From the NCBI GenBank assembly GCA_947089305.1, contig CAMUJQ010000010.1, positions 1 to 22,579 of the forward strand: 22,579 bases of DNA, given 5' to 3'. Within the stretch, counting starts at the first letter, position 1. Each line of letters begins with the position of its first letter. Origin of the DNA: an uncultured Clostridia bacterium (GTDB lineage: Bacteria; Bacillota; Clostridia; Christensenellales; UBA1242). The notes under the pieces were generated by a model. It worked only from the letters and a program-made list of their open reading frames with translations, made no database searches and was not told where the DNA came from. Positions 13,767-21,422 of this stretch are shown here, one piece after another. The position numbers were made by a program, and so were the translations under genes.

Positions 13767-14163
13767 AAACAAGTTAGTTAAAGGCGAAGCTGAAGATATT
13801 AAAATGTATGACCTTGCTGTGGAGTTACTTGAAAAGAATAAAGATTTGGTTGGTGAACGCAGTGTGGTTGTAAGCGTTATACTTGCCCAAAGCGGAAAAA
13901 TGTATACGGGAATAAATGTTTCATGGTGGCACAGTTTTTGCGCCGAGCCAGTTGCCTTTGGAAATGCTAGACTTAATGGCGAACGCGAATTTAAAAAAAT
14001 TATTGCAGTAAAATTGCATAAAAATGATTTAAAAATAAGAGTTGTAAGTTCATGTGGTATTTGTAGAGAAATGTTTCATTACATGGACAGAAGTATTAAA
14101 TTTATAAATGAAGTTAATGGAGAATTAAAAAGTTATTCTCTTGAGGAAATGTTACCATTTTAG
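13753..14163 (+). CDS. Cytidine deaminase-like zinc enzyme
   Basis: A 136-residue protein of the cytidine deaminase superfamily. The zinc ligand and proton-shuttle Glu are in SWWHSFCAEPVAFGNA (Cys-Ala-Glu), and the second ligand pair is in SSCGICREMF, where the usual Pro before the first Cys is Ser. The length, the CAEPVA form and CGICRE recall the cytidine/blasticidin-S deaminase branch; the exact nucleoside substrate is not readable. The ATG at 13753 is chosen because SD AGGAGG (13741-13746) is 6 nt upstream; TTG 13747 touches the SD. It overlaps the last 14 nt of ung, which suggests co-translation of a uracil-repair gene with a deaminase of the pyrimidine salvage type. Confidence 0.82.
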   Translation: MKQSKNKLVKGEAEDIKMYDLAVELLEKNKDLVGERSVVVSVILAQSGKMYTGINVSWWHSFCAEPVAFGNARLNGEREFKKIIAVKLHKNDLKIRVVSSCGICREMFHYMDRSIKFINEVNGELKSYSLEEMLPF

Positions 14164-14206
14164 AAATATTTTAAATTTATATAACAAAAGTAGAAGGAAA
14201 CAATAA

Positions 14207-15802
14207 ATGTTAGCAAAAGTTAGAAGTTATGGATTAAATGGACTTAATGGTTATCAAATTGATATTGAAGTTGACATAACGCAAGGAATTCCTAGTTATG
14301 AAGTTGTAGGGCTTCCTGATAATAGCGTAAAAGAAAGCAAAGAGCGCGTTAAAAGTGCAATAAAAAATAGTGGATTAGATTATCCCGTAGTTAAAGCTAC
14401 AATTAATATGGCGCCTGCAGATACAAAAAAAGAAGGGCCAATATATGATTTACCTATTGCTATAGGCATGCTTTGCGCCACAGCAAGAATTAAACAAAAA
14501 TATGTTAAAGATTATGCAATGCTAGGCGAACTTGGATTAGATGGAAATATTAGAAAAGTTAATGGCGTTATGCCTATTTTAATTAGTGCAAAAAATTTTG
14601 GCGAAAAACATTTTATTGTTCCTTATGAAAATAGATTTGAAGCAAGTTATATAGACGGTATTGAAATTTTAGCTGCAAAGAATTTAAATGAAGTTGTTGA
14701 ATTTTTTGAAAAGTTAGATGAAGTAAATTCAAAAAATTATAATATTTCTAAGCAAGTTAGTAATTTGGATTATAATCCAAGAGACACTCTATATAGAGTA
14801 ATTCCTAATGATTTTAAAGCAATACAAAGCTCAGTTGTAAATATGAACGATTTCAAATATGTGCATGGGCAGAAAACAGCCAAACGTGCGTTAGAAATTG
14901 CTGCAGCTGGCGGACATAATGTTATTATGATTGGGCCACCAGGGAGTGGTAAAACAATGCTTGCAAAAAGTTTTCCTGGGATATTACCAAATTTAACTTT
15001 TGAAGAAGCACTTGAAATTACAAAAATTCACTCTATTGCTGGAGTATTAGATGAAAAGCAAGGCATTATAACTCATCGACCTATTAGGAGTCCGCATCAT
15101 ACTGCAAGTGCAGTTGCTTTAACTGGTGGCGGAAAAAATGCAAAACCTGGCGAAATAAGTTTGGCTCATAATGGCGTGTTATTTTTAGATGAGTTACCTG
15201 AATATGGCAGATATGTTTTAGAAACAATGCGTCAACCTTTAGAGGATGGAGTTATAACAGTTTCAAGACAATCACAAACTGTAGAATATCCTGCAAACTT
15301 TCTTTTAGTTGCTTCCATGAATCCCTGTCCTTGTGGGTATCGCGGAAGTAAAACAACAGATTGTAAATGTACTGCAACTCAAATACATAAATATTTGTCA
15401 AAACTAAGTGGGCCTTTGATGGATAGAATTGATTTACATATTTCAGTAGATGGAGTAACCTATAATGAACTTAGTAAAGATGAACTAGAGGAAGATAGTG
15501 CTACAATTAAAAAAAGAGTGGACAAGGCAAGAGATTTGCAACTTAAGCGCTTTATGGGAAGTGGAATATATAGTAATAGCAAAATGAGTGCTAGTCAAAT
15601 TAAGAAGTTTTGTGTTTTAGATGAAACAAGTAAAAACTTACTTAAAATGGCTTTTGAAAAATTAAATTTATCTGCTCGCGCTCATAATAGAATTTTAAAA
15701 GTTGCAAGAACCATTGCAGATTTAGAAGGAAGAGAAAATATAGAGTTTACTGATATAGCAGAGGCAATAAGGTATCGCACTCTAGATAGTAAACAACTTT
15801 AA
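14207..15802 (+). CDS. YifB/ComM-family Mg-chelatase-like AAA+ ATPase
   Basis: The 531-residue protein has the full family layout: an N-terminal Lon-protease-like S5/S16 fold (about 1-170, with GLPDNSVKESKERVK and NMAPADTKKEGP), a Mg-chelatase AAA+ core with Walker A GPPGSGKT (243-250) and Walker B GVLFLDELPE, the Cys-rich MNPCPCGYRGSKTTDCKC segment, and a C-terminal helical lid (LSARAHNRILKVARTIADLE). In proteobacteria ComM is a hexameric branch-migration helicase that helps integrate transforming DNA; in Firmicutes the role is assumed to be similar. SD AAGGAA precedes ATG 14207. dprA follows after 12 nt, so the two recombination genes are probably one unit. Confidence 0.95.
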   Translation: MLAKVRSYGLNGLNGYQIDIEVDITQGIPSYEVVGLPDNSVKESKERVKSAIKNSGLDYPVVKATINMAPADTKKEGPIYDLPIAIGMLCATARIKQKYVKDYAMLGELGLDGNIRKVNGVMPILISAKNFGEKHFIVPYENRFEASYIDGIEILAAKNLNEVVEFFEKLDEVNSKNYNISKQVSNLDYNPRDTLYRVIPNDFKAIQSSVVNMNDFKYVHGQKTAKRALEIAAAGGHNVIMIGPPGSGKTMLAKSFPGILPNLTFEEALEITKIHSIAGVLDEKQGIITHRPIRSPHHTASAVALTGGGKNAKPGEISLAHNGVLFLDELPEYGRYVLETMRQPLEDGVITVSRQSQTVEYPANFLLVASMNPCPCGYRGSKTTDCKCTATQIHKYLSKLSGPLMDRIDLHISVDGVTYNELSKDELEEDSATIKKRVDKARDLQLKRFMGSGIYSNSKMSASQIKKFCVLDETSKNLLKMAFEKLNLSARAHNRILKVARTIADLEGRENIEFTDIAEAIRYRTLDSKQL

Positions 15803-15814
15803 AAGGGAAGTAAA

Positions 15815-16897
15815 ATGAATAAAGAAGATTTAATCTATGCTGCAATGGCATCGTTAAATATATCTAATAGTAAAATTAATAATTTACTAAAAACTTTTGG
15901 AATGCCTAGTGATGTATTGAAAGCAATTGAAAATAGTGATATGAGATTAGAAGCAATTTTACAATCTAGCGATAAAATTTTAATTGAAACAAAGCTCACT
16001 AAAGATTTCCTTAACAAGATAGAAAAAAGATTGAATGAAATTAATACAAAAGTAATTACTTTATATTCTGAGAATATTCCCGAAAGAATAAAAAATGTTT
16101 TTGATTTAACGGGTTGTTTTGGATTGTTTTATAAAGGTGATTTAAATTGTTTAAATGGAAAAACTTGTGCTATTGTAGGTTCACGTGCAGCTGATGCTTA
16201 TGGTAAAAGAGTTACACATGAATTTGCTGAAGGTATTGCAAAAGCAGGTGCAGTAATAATTTCAGGTTTGGCTGTTGGTGTTGATAGTATTTCACATGAA
16301 GAAGCATTAAAAAATAATGCTAAAACAGTTGCTGTTCTTGGTGGCGGATTTAATAAAATTTATCCAGCTTTTAATGAAAGCTTGGCAAATAAAATAGTTG
16401 AAGCCGGTGGCTTACTTTTAAGTGAATATGCGCCTCATGTGTTAAGTCAAAGTTATCATTTTCCTGTTAGAAATAGAATAATTGCTGCACTTAGTGATGT
16501 TGTGCTAATTACACAGTTCAAAGTTAAAAGTGGGGCAAAGCACACAAGAGATTATGCAATTGATTATGGTATAGATTTTTTTACACCAGTTGCTAATTTA
16601 TATCAAGAAAGTTGCAGTGGAAATATTTGGACAATTGAGCATTATCCAGGGTCTGCAATTGTTAATATTGATCCAATTTTAAGTTTGTTAAAATTAGAAA
16701 AAATTGAAGAGGATAAGTTTGAAAACTTAACAAAAGATGAAATTGCAATTGTAACTGTGTTAAAAGAAGAGGAAAAGCATTTTGATGATATTGTAAAAGA
16801 AACTGGATTATCTAGTCAAACTGTTAATGTTTTGTTGACAACTCTTAAAATAAGTGGAATAATTAAGGAATTGACTGGAAATTTCTTCAGTCTATAA
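15815..16897 (+). CDS. dprA: DNA-processing protein DprA (Smf), divergent C-half
   Basis: The 360-residue protein protects incoming single-stranded DNA and loads RecA during transformation. Order of domains: a helical N-terminal part (about 1-75), the Rossmann-like core with CAIVGSRAADAYGKR, GAVIISGLAVGVDSISHEEAL, TVAVLGGGFNKIYP, LLLSEYAPH and FPVRNRIIAALSD, and a C-terminal winged helix (about 300-360). After RNRIIA the sequence departs from the family: the usual VVEA and SGSLITA read LITQ and SGAKHTR, and the PG...GxNxLI stretch is replaced by PVANLYQESCSGNIW. ATG 15815 follows a GGGAAG SD. Confidence 0.92.
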   Translation: MNKEDLIYAAMASLNISNSKINNLLKTFGMPSDVLKAIENSDMRLEAILQSSDKILIETKLTKDFLNKIEKRLNEINTKVITLYSENIPERIKNVFDLTGCFGLFYKGDLNCLNGKTCAIVGSRAADAYGKRVTHEFAEGIAKAGAVIISGLAVGVDSISHEEALKNNAKTVAVLGGGFNKIYPAFNESLANKIVEAGGLLLSEYAPHVLSQSYHFPVRNRIIAALSDVVLITQFKVKSGAKHTRDYAIDYGIDFFTPVANLYQESCSGNIWTIEHYPGSAIVNIDPILSLLKLEKIEEDKFENLTKDEIAIVTVLKEEEKHFDDIVKETGLSSQTVNVLLTTLKISGIIKELTGNFFSL

Positions 16898-16916
16898 AAA
16901 CTGTAAAAGGAACTTT

Positions 16917-19061
16917 ATGAGTAAATTAGTTATAATAGAGTCACCAGGTAAGCTTGGCACAATAAAAAAGTATTTAGGCAAGGAATATGATGTGTTTGCA
17001 ACCAAAGGTCATATTAGAGATTTGCCGGCTAAAAGTTTAGCGGTTGATATTCAAAATAATTTTGCGCCAAAGTATGTTATAATGCCAGACAAAAAACAAA
17101 CTGTTGCTGAGATGAAAAAAAAGGCTGAACATGCAGATGAAATATATCTTGCAACCGACCCTGATAGAGAGGGAGAGGCAATTAGTTGGCATGTGCAAAA
17201 TATTCTAGGTTTAAATTCAAAGCAAAAAAATAGAATTGCATTCAATGAAATTAGTAAATCGGCAATTGAAAAAGCTTTAAAGGAACCGCGCGAAATTGAT
17301 ATGAATTTAGTTGATGCGCAACAAGCTAGGCGTGTTTTAGATAGACTTGTTGGTTATCAACTTAGTCCATATCTTGCTAAAAAAATTAGTCATAAAAATT
17401 TAAGTGCAGGTCGTGTTCAAAGTGTAGCTTTAAAATTAGTTGTTGACCGCGAAAATGAAATAAGAAATTTTGTTCCGCAAGAAAGTTTTGTTGTAAATGC
17501 AACTTTAAGTAAGAAATCAAATCCGCCTCAATTTGTTGCAACACTAATAAACAAAAATAATAAAAAATATAAAATAGCTAGCGAAGATGAAGCAAAACAA
17601 ATTTGCGAATCAATTAAAAATTCTACATTTAAAGTTGTTGATGTAAAAAAGAGCATAACTAAAAGCAGTGCTAAACCACCTTTTACAACAAGCACTATGC
17701 AACAAGATGCTTTAAATAAAATGGGGCTAACATTAAAAAGAACTTCAATGGCTGCTCAAAATTTATATGAAGGTATTGAATTGCCACAAGAAGGGAAAAC
17801 TGCTTTAATTACTTATATAAGAACAGATAGTGTTAGAGTTTCGCAAGAAGCACAAAAAATGGCAAAGGAATTTATTATAGAAAAGTTTGGGGCAGAATAT
17901 GTTCCAACAACTCCTAATACCTTTAAGGGCAAGAAAAATAGCCAAGATGCGCACGAAGCAATAAGACCTGTTCATATTGAGTTAACTCCAGAAAAAGTAA
18001 AAGCTTCGTTAACTAGCGATCAATATAAATTATATAAACTTATCTTTGAACGTTTTTTAGCAAGTCAAATGAGTGAAGCAACATTCAATAGTGTTGCAGT
18101 AACTATTAATGTTGATGAAAGTGGGGAGAATGCTAATGTTTATGGTTTTAAAGCAACAGGTAGAACTCCTTTGTTTGCTGGTCATTTAGCAGCATATAAC
18201 TATGATAATGAAAAAAGTAATGATACCAAAGAAGATGCAGATGAAACAGCTGTAAGTGGTAAAGCTAAATTGCCTAGTCTTGAAATTGGAGATGAATTAG
18301 AAAAAATTAAACTTGATGCTTTGAAAAAATTATCTAAACCACCTCTTAGATATGACGATGGTACACTTGTTAAAGCACTAGAAGAAAAAGGTATTGGTAG
18401 ACCTGCTACCTATGGCCCAACCATTGCAACAATATATGCTAGGCAATATGTGGATAAAGAGGGCAAGTATGTTAAACCAACTGAACTTGGTGAAGTTGTC
18501 AATGACGTGCTTGATAAGAACTTTTCGAATATTATTAATGTTAAATTTACCGCTGAGATGGAAGAAAAACTTGATGAAATAGAAAATGGTGGTAAAACGT
18601 GGCAAGAAGAAATTAGAGATTTTTATAGCAGTTTTGAAGAAAGTTTAAAAAATGCTGGTCATGACACTGAAAAAATTAAAATTCAAAGTGAAATAACAGA
18701 TATAATTTGCGAAAAGTGTGGAAAACCTTTTGCCATAAGAACAGGTAAGTTTGGAAAATTTTTAGGGTGCACAGGTTATCCAGAATGTAAAAATATTAGA
18801 AAGCTTGAAAAGATTGTTGGGAAATGTCCAAAGTGTGGTGGAGAAGTTGCAGAAAAGAAAAGTAAGAAAGGCACATTATTTTATGGCTGCAATAACTATC
18901 CAAATTGTGATTTTATTAGTTGGAATATTCCACTTGATGAAAAATGTCCAAAATGTAAAGCACATTTAGAATTAAAGAAAACAAGAGAAGGTAAACTTAA
19001 AGTTTGCAGTTCAAAAGATTGTGATTTTAAACAACTTATTATGGAAGGAGAAAATAAATGA
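16917..19061 (+). CDS. topA: DNA topoisomerase I (type IA)
   Basis: The 714-residue enzyme relaxes negative supercoils through a single-strand break. The Toprim domain shows LVIIESPGK (Glu8) and DPDREGE (81-87). The catalytic Tyr300 is in ALITYIRTDSVRVS. KNLSAGRVQSVALKLVVDRE and the ALEEKGIGRPATY block are present. An acidic linker rich in Asp, Glu and Lys (about 435-455) is local. Three C-terminal zinc ribbons follow: CEKCGKPF...CTGYPEC, CPKCGGEV...CNNYPNC and CPKCKAHL...CSSKDC. SD AAAGGAA precedes the ATG, 19 nt after dprA. The stop overlaps the hslV start by ATGA. The order dprA-topA-hslVU matches Bacillus except that trmFO and xerC/codV are missing between topA and hslV. Confidence 0.97.
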   Translation: MSKLVIIESPGKLGTIKKYLGKEYDVFATKGHIRDLPAKSLAVDIQNNFAPKYVIMPDKKQTVAEMKKKAEHADEIYLATDPDREGEAISWHVQNILGLNSKQKNRIAFNEISKSAIEKALKEPREIDMNLVDAQQARRVLDRLVGYQLSPYLAKKISHKNLSAGRVQSVALKLVVDRENEIRNFVPQESFVVNATLSKKSNPPQFVATLINKNNKKYKIASEDEAKQICESIKNSTFKVVDVKKSITKSSAKPPFTTSTMQQDALNKMGLTLKRTSMAAQNLYEGIELPQEGKTALITYIRTDSVRVSQEAQKMAKEFIIEKFGAEYVPTTPNTFKGKKNSQDAHEAIRPVHIELTPEKVKASLTSDQYKLYKLIFERFLASQMSEATFNSVAVTINVDESGENANVYGFKATGRTPLFAGHLAAYNYDNEKSNDTKEDADETAVSGKAKLPSLEIGDELEKIKLDALKKLSKPPLRYDDGTLVKALEEKGIGRPATYGPTIATIYARQYVDKEGKYVKPTELGEVVNDVLDKNFSNIINVKFTAEMEEKLDEIENGGKTWQEEIRDFYSSFEESLKNAGHDTEKIKIQSEITDIICEKCGKPFAIRTGKFGKFLGCTGYPECKNIRKLEKIVGKCPKCGGEVAEKKSKKGTLFYGCNNYPNCDFISWNIPLDEKCPKCKAHLELKKTREGKLKVCSSKDCDFKQLIMEGENK

Positions 19062-19588
19062 GATTAGATGGAACTACTATTGTAGCTGTTAAAAAAGATG
19101 GAAAAACTGTTATAGCAGGAGATGGTCAAATTACAGCAGGAGAAACTTATATATTAAAACGTAGTGCAATTAAAGTTAGAAGAATATATAATGGTGAAGT
19201 TGTTATTGGATTTGCAGGAAGTGTTTCGGATGCTTTTAATCTTGCAACAAAGTTTGAAGCACAACTTAATAAATACTCGGGCAATTTTATGCGTGCTTGT
19301 ATTGAACTTGCAAATTTATGGAGAAATGATACAACAAGAAATTTAGAAGCAATGATGATTGCTGCAAATAAAGATTATTTAGTGTTATTAACAGGGGATG
19401 GCAATGTTATTGAACCTGATGATAATGTTGTTGCAGTTGGTTCAGGTGGAAATTTTGCTTTAGCCGCTGCAAAAGCTTTAATGGCTAAAACAAATTTGAA
19501 TGCAAGAGAAATTGCTGAAACAGCTATGAAAATTGCTGGAGAAATTTGTATATTTACAGACGATAAAATAACTGTTGAGGAGGTGTAA
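19058..19588 (+). CDS. hslV: HslV (ClpQ) proteasome-like protease subunit
   Basis: A 176-residue Ntn-hydrolase that forms a double hexameric chamber and degrades proteins unfolded by HslU. The catalytic Thr is in GTTIVAVKKDGKTVIAG; it is preceded by MRLDG, a five-residue leader that must be removed to expose Thr6, unlike proteins beginning MTTI where Met removal suffices. Other family blocks are AGDGQITAGETYILK, KVRRIYNGEVVIGFAGSV, AIEL-type helices and VVAVGSGGNFALAAAKAL. ATG 19058 overlaps the topA stop (ATGA) behind a GGAG SD, so it is translationally coupled. Confidence 0.95.
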   Translation: MRLDGTTIVAVKKDGKTVIAGDGQITAGETYILKRSAIKVRRIYNGEVVIGFAGSVSDAFNLATKFEAQLNKYSGNFMRACIELANLWRNDTTRNLEAMMIAANKDYLVLLTGDGNVIEPDDNVVAVGSGGNFALAAAKALMAKTNLNAREIAETAMKIAGEICIFTDDKITVEEV

Positions 19589-19589
19589 G

Positions 19590-20909
19590 GTGAACTTAAG
19601 TTGTAAAGAAATTGTAAAAGAGTTAGATGCTCATATTGTTAGCCAAGATGAAGCTAAAAGAGCCGTTGCTATCGCACTTAGAAATAGATATAGAAGAAGT
19701 AAACTTAGTGCGCAAGATAGAGAAGAGATTACACCAAAAAATATTATTATGAAAGGGCCAACTGGGGTTGGTAAAACTGAAATTGCAAGAAGACTAGCAA
19801 AACTTGTTAATGCGCCTTTTATTAAAGTTGAAGCAACTAAATATACTGAAGTTGGTTATGTTGGTAGAGACGTTGAAAGCATGATTAGAGATTTAGTGGA
19901 AGCTAGTATTCGTCTTGTTAGAGAAGAAAAACGCAAAACTGTTGCAGAAAAAGCAAAAACACAAGTTGAAAATAAATTAATCGATCTTATTATCTCTGCA
20001 AAAAAATCAACACAAGGCGATATGCCATTACCAGAGTTTACAGAAAAAATTAGAAAAGAATTTTTAAATGGAGAACATGAAGAAACAATGGTTGAAACCA
20101 TTGTTAAAGAAGCTCCTAAGCAAATGGAAATAGGAATTGGTAACGGGGCAGAAATTAACTTTGGGGAATTAATAGGTTCTTTTGCTGGTGGAAGAAAAAC
20201 AAAAAAATCTATTACCGTTAAAAAAGCAAGAGAAGTTTTAATAAATGAGGAAGTAGATAAACTTATTGATAACGATGCTTGTGTTGAGGAAGGCTTAACA
20301 AGAGCTGAAGAAGAAGGAATTATTTTTATTGATGAATTTGATAAAATTGCACTTAAAGGAAAACAAGGCGGGGGCAGCGGTCCTGATGTAAGTAGAGAAG
20401 GTGTTCAAAGAGATATTTTGCCTATTGTTGAAGGAACAACAGTTAGCACTAAATATGGAATTATTCACACTGATTACATTTTATTTATAGCAGCAGGGGC
20501 ATTCCATTTGTCTAAACCTGAAGATTTAATTCCTGAACTTCAAGGAAGATTTCCAATTAGAGTTGATCTTCAAAATTTAACTAAAAAAGATTATGCAAAA
20601 ATTTTAACTGAACCAAAATATAATATTATTATGCAATACCAAAAGCTTCTTGAAGTAGATAAAATTAATTTAAGCTTCAATAAAGATGCTATTGAGAAAA
20701 TTAGTGAACTTGCTGAAACTGAAAATGAAACAAAAGAAAATATTGGAGCTAGAAGATTGTTTTCTATTATGGAAAAACTTTTAGAAGATATTTCTTTTAC
20801 CGCTAGCGAAGAACACCCTGAAACTAAGATTGTTGTAACTAAAGAAATGGTAAATAAAGTTTTTGAAAAAGATTTAAAAGCATTAGATATAAAAAAATAT
20901 ATTATTTAA
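19590..20909 (+). CDS. hslU: HslU (ClpY) AAA+ unfoldase
   Basis: The 439-residue ATPase unfolds substrates and feeds them to HslV. Motifs: Walker A GPTGVGKT (56-63), the pore-loop block KYTEVGYVGRDVESMIRDL, an intermediate I-domain (about 105-235), Walker B IIFIDEFDKI, GSGPDVSREGVQRDILPI, the LQGRFPIRVDL arginine region, and GARRLFSIMEKLLEDISF. The C-terminal end KKYII can dock into HslV. The start is GTG 19590, just after the hslV stop, because SD AGGAGG (19578-19583) inside the hslV end is 6 nt away; the in-frame TTG at 19575 lies before that SD. CodY, which follows in Bacillus, is absent here. Confidence 0.96.
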   Translation: MNLSCKEIVKELDAHIVSQDEAKRAVAIALRNRYRRSKLSAQDREEITPKNIIMKGPTGVGKTEIARRLAKLVNAPFIKVEATKYTEVGYVGRDVESMIRDLVEASIRLVREEKRKTVAEKAKTQVENKLIDLIISAKKSTQGDMPLPEFTEKIRKEFLNGEHEETMVETIVKEAPKQMEIGIGNGAEINFGELIGSFAGGRKTKKSITVKKAREVLINEEVDKLIDNDACVEEGLTRAEEEGIIFIDEFDKIALKGKQGGGSGPDVSREGVQRDILPIVEGTTVSTKYGIIHTDYILFIAAGAFHLSKPEDLIPELQGRFPIRVDLQNLTKKDYAKILTEPKYNIIMQYQKLLEVDKINLSFNKDAIEKISELAETENETKENIGARRLFSIMEKLLEDISFTASEEHPETKIVVTKEMVNKVFEKDLKALDIKKYII

Positions 20910-20970
20910 TTTATTTTGCAATATTTAAGTTAATTTTTGTTTATTTGTCGAATTTATTTATTCAGTATGC

Positions 20971-20997
20971 AAAAAAAGCCGAATATAGGCTTTTTTT
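20971..20997. terminator. Terminator after hslU
   Basis: AAAAAAAGCC (20971-20980), loop GAATATA, GGCTTTTTTT (20988-20997). It works in the plus direction for the ung-hslU run and is symmetric enough to act on the other strand. Confidence 0.88.
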
Positions 20998-21010
20998 GAT
21001 TGTTTTAAAT

Positions 21011-21039
21011 TGTAAAATATATTTTACATATGTTAAAAT
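21011..21039 (+). promoter_or_regulatory. Promoter with a perfect 18-bp palindrome (operator candidate)
   Basis: TGTAAAATATATTTTACA (21011-21028) is a perfect palindrome. A -35-like TTGTAA starts at 21010 within it and the -10 TAAAAT (21034-21039) follows, giving a predicted +1 of 21046 at the SD itself. The palindrome would be occupied by a dimeric regulator competing with RNA polymerase. The regulator is not identified. Confidence 0.5.
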
Positions 21040-21058
21040 GTGCATAGGAGGATAACAT

Positions 21059-21268
21059 ATGACTAAAAGAAAAGCTGGATCTAAAATTAAAAGAGTGTAT
21101 AGATGCTTATTGAACGCATTTAAATTGCATGTAAAACTAGAGAAAATGATTTATGAGTATGTTACCGAAGATAAAATAAGTGAACATTTGTTCACAGATG
21201 GAAATGTTGTAAATTGTAACAAGGAGATTAATTTTGAAACCTTAAGGTTATATAATAATTTTGAATAA
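21059..21268 (+). CDS. Small protein of unknown function (69 residues)
   Basis: I do not recognise it. The first third is strongly basic (MTKRKAGSKIKRVYRCLLNA) and helical in character, followed by a mixed acidic part (MIYEYVTEDKISEHLF) and a polar C-terminus. There is no membrane segment, and the three Cys are spread out. What supports it as real is a full SD (AGGAGGA, 21046-21052) with good spacing and a promoter directly upstream; codon use looks like its neighbours. It stands alone between the hslU terminator and the terminator of the leucine-rich repeat gene. Confidence 0.6.
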   Translation: MTKRKAGSKIKRVYRCLLNAFKLHVKLEKMIYEYVTEDKISEHLFTDGNVVNCNKEINFETLRLYNNFE

Positions 21269-21393
21269 AAAACTGATTAATAAATGAATTTATTGTTTAT
21301 CTTGTTCATTAATATAGCAATGGGAAGGCAAAATAGTAAAATACATTAAACTATAAATGAATAAGTGTGGGGGGCTTGAAAGGACATGTGAAT

Positions 21394-21422
21394 AAAAAAA
21401 ACGCAGATTTACGCGTTTTTTT
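21394..21422. terminator. Bidirectional terminator before the leucine-rich repeat gene end
   Basis: AAAAAACGC (21396-21404), 8-nt loop, GCGTTTTTT (21413-21421), with A/T runs on both sides. On the minus strand it terminates the leucine-rich repeat gene, whose TAA stop touches the stem. Confidence 0.85.

Noticed and set aside
19575..19589. TTG start for HslU five codons upstream
   Set aside because: It lies before the AGGAGG that serves the GTG at 19590, and the extra residues simply translate that SD.
21357..21395. Twelve-codon frame near a G-rich run before the terminator
   Set aside because: No SD, no conservation evidence, too short to separate from chance.
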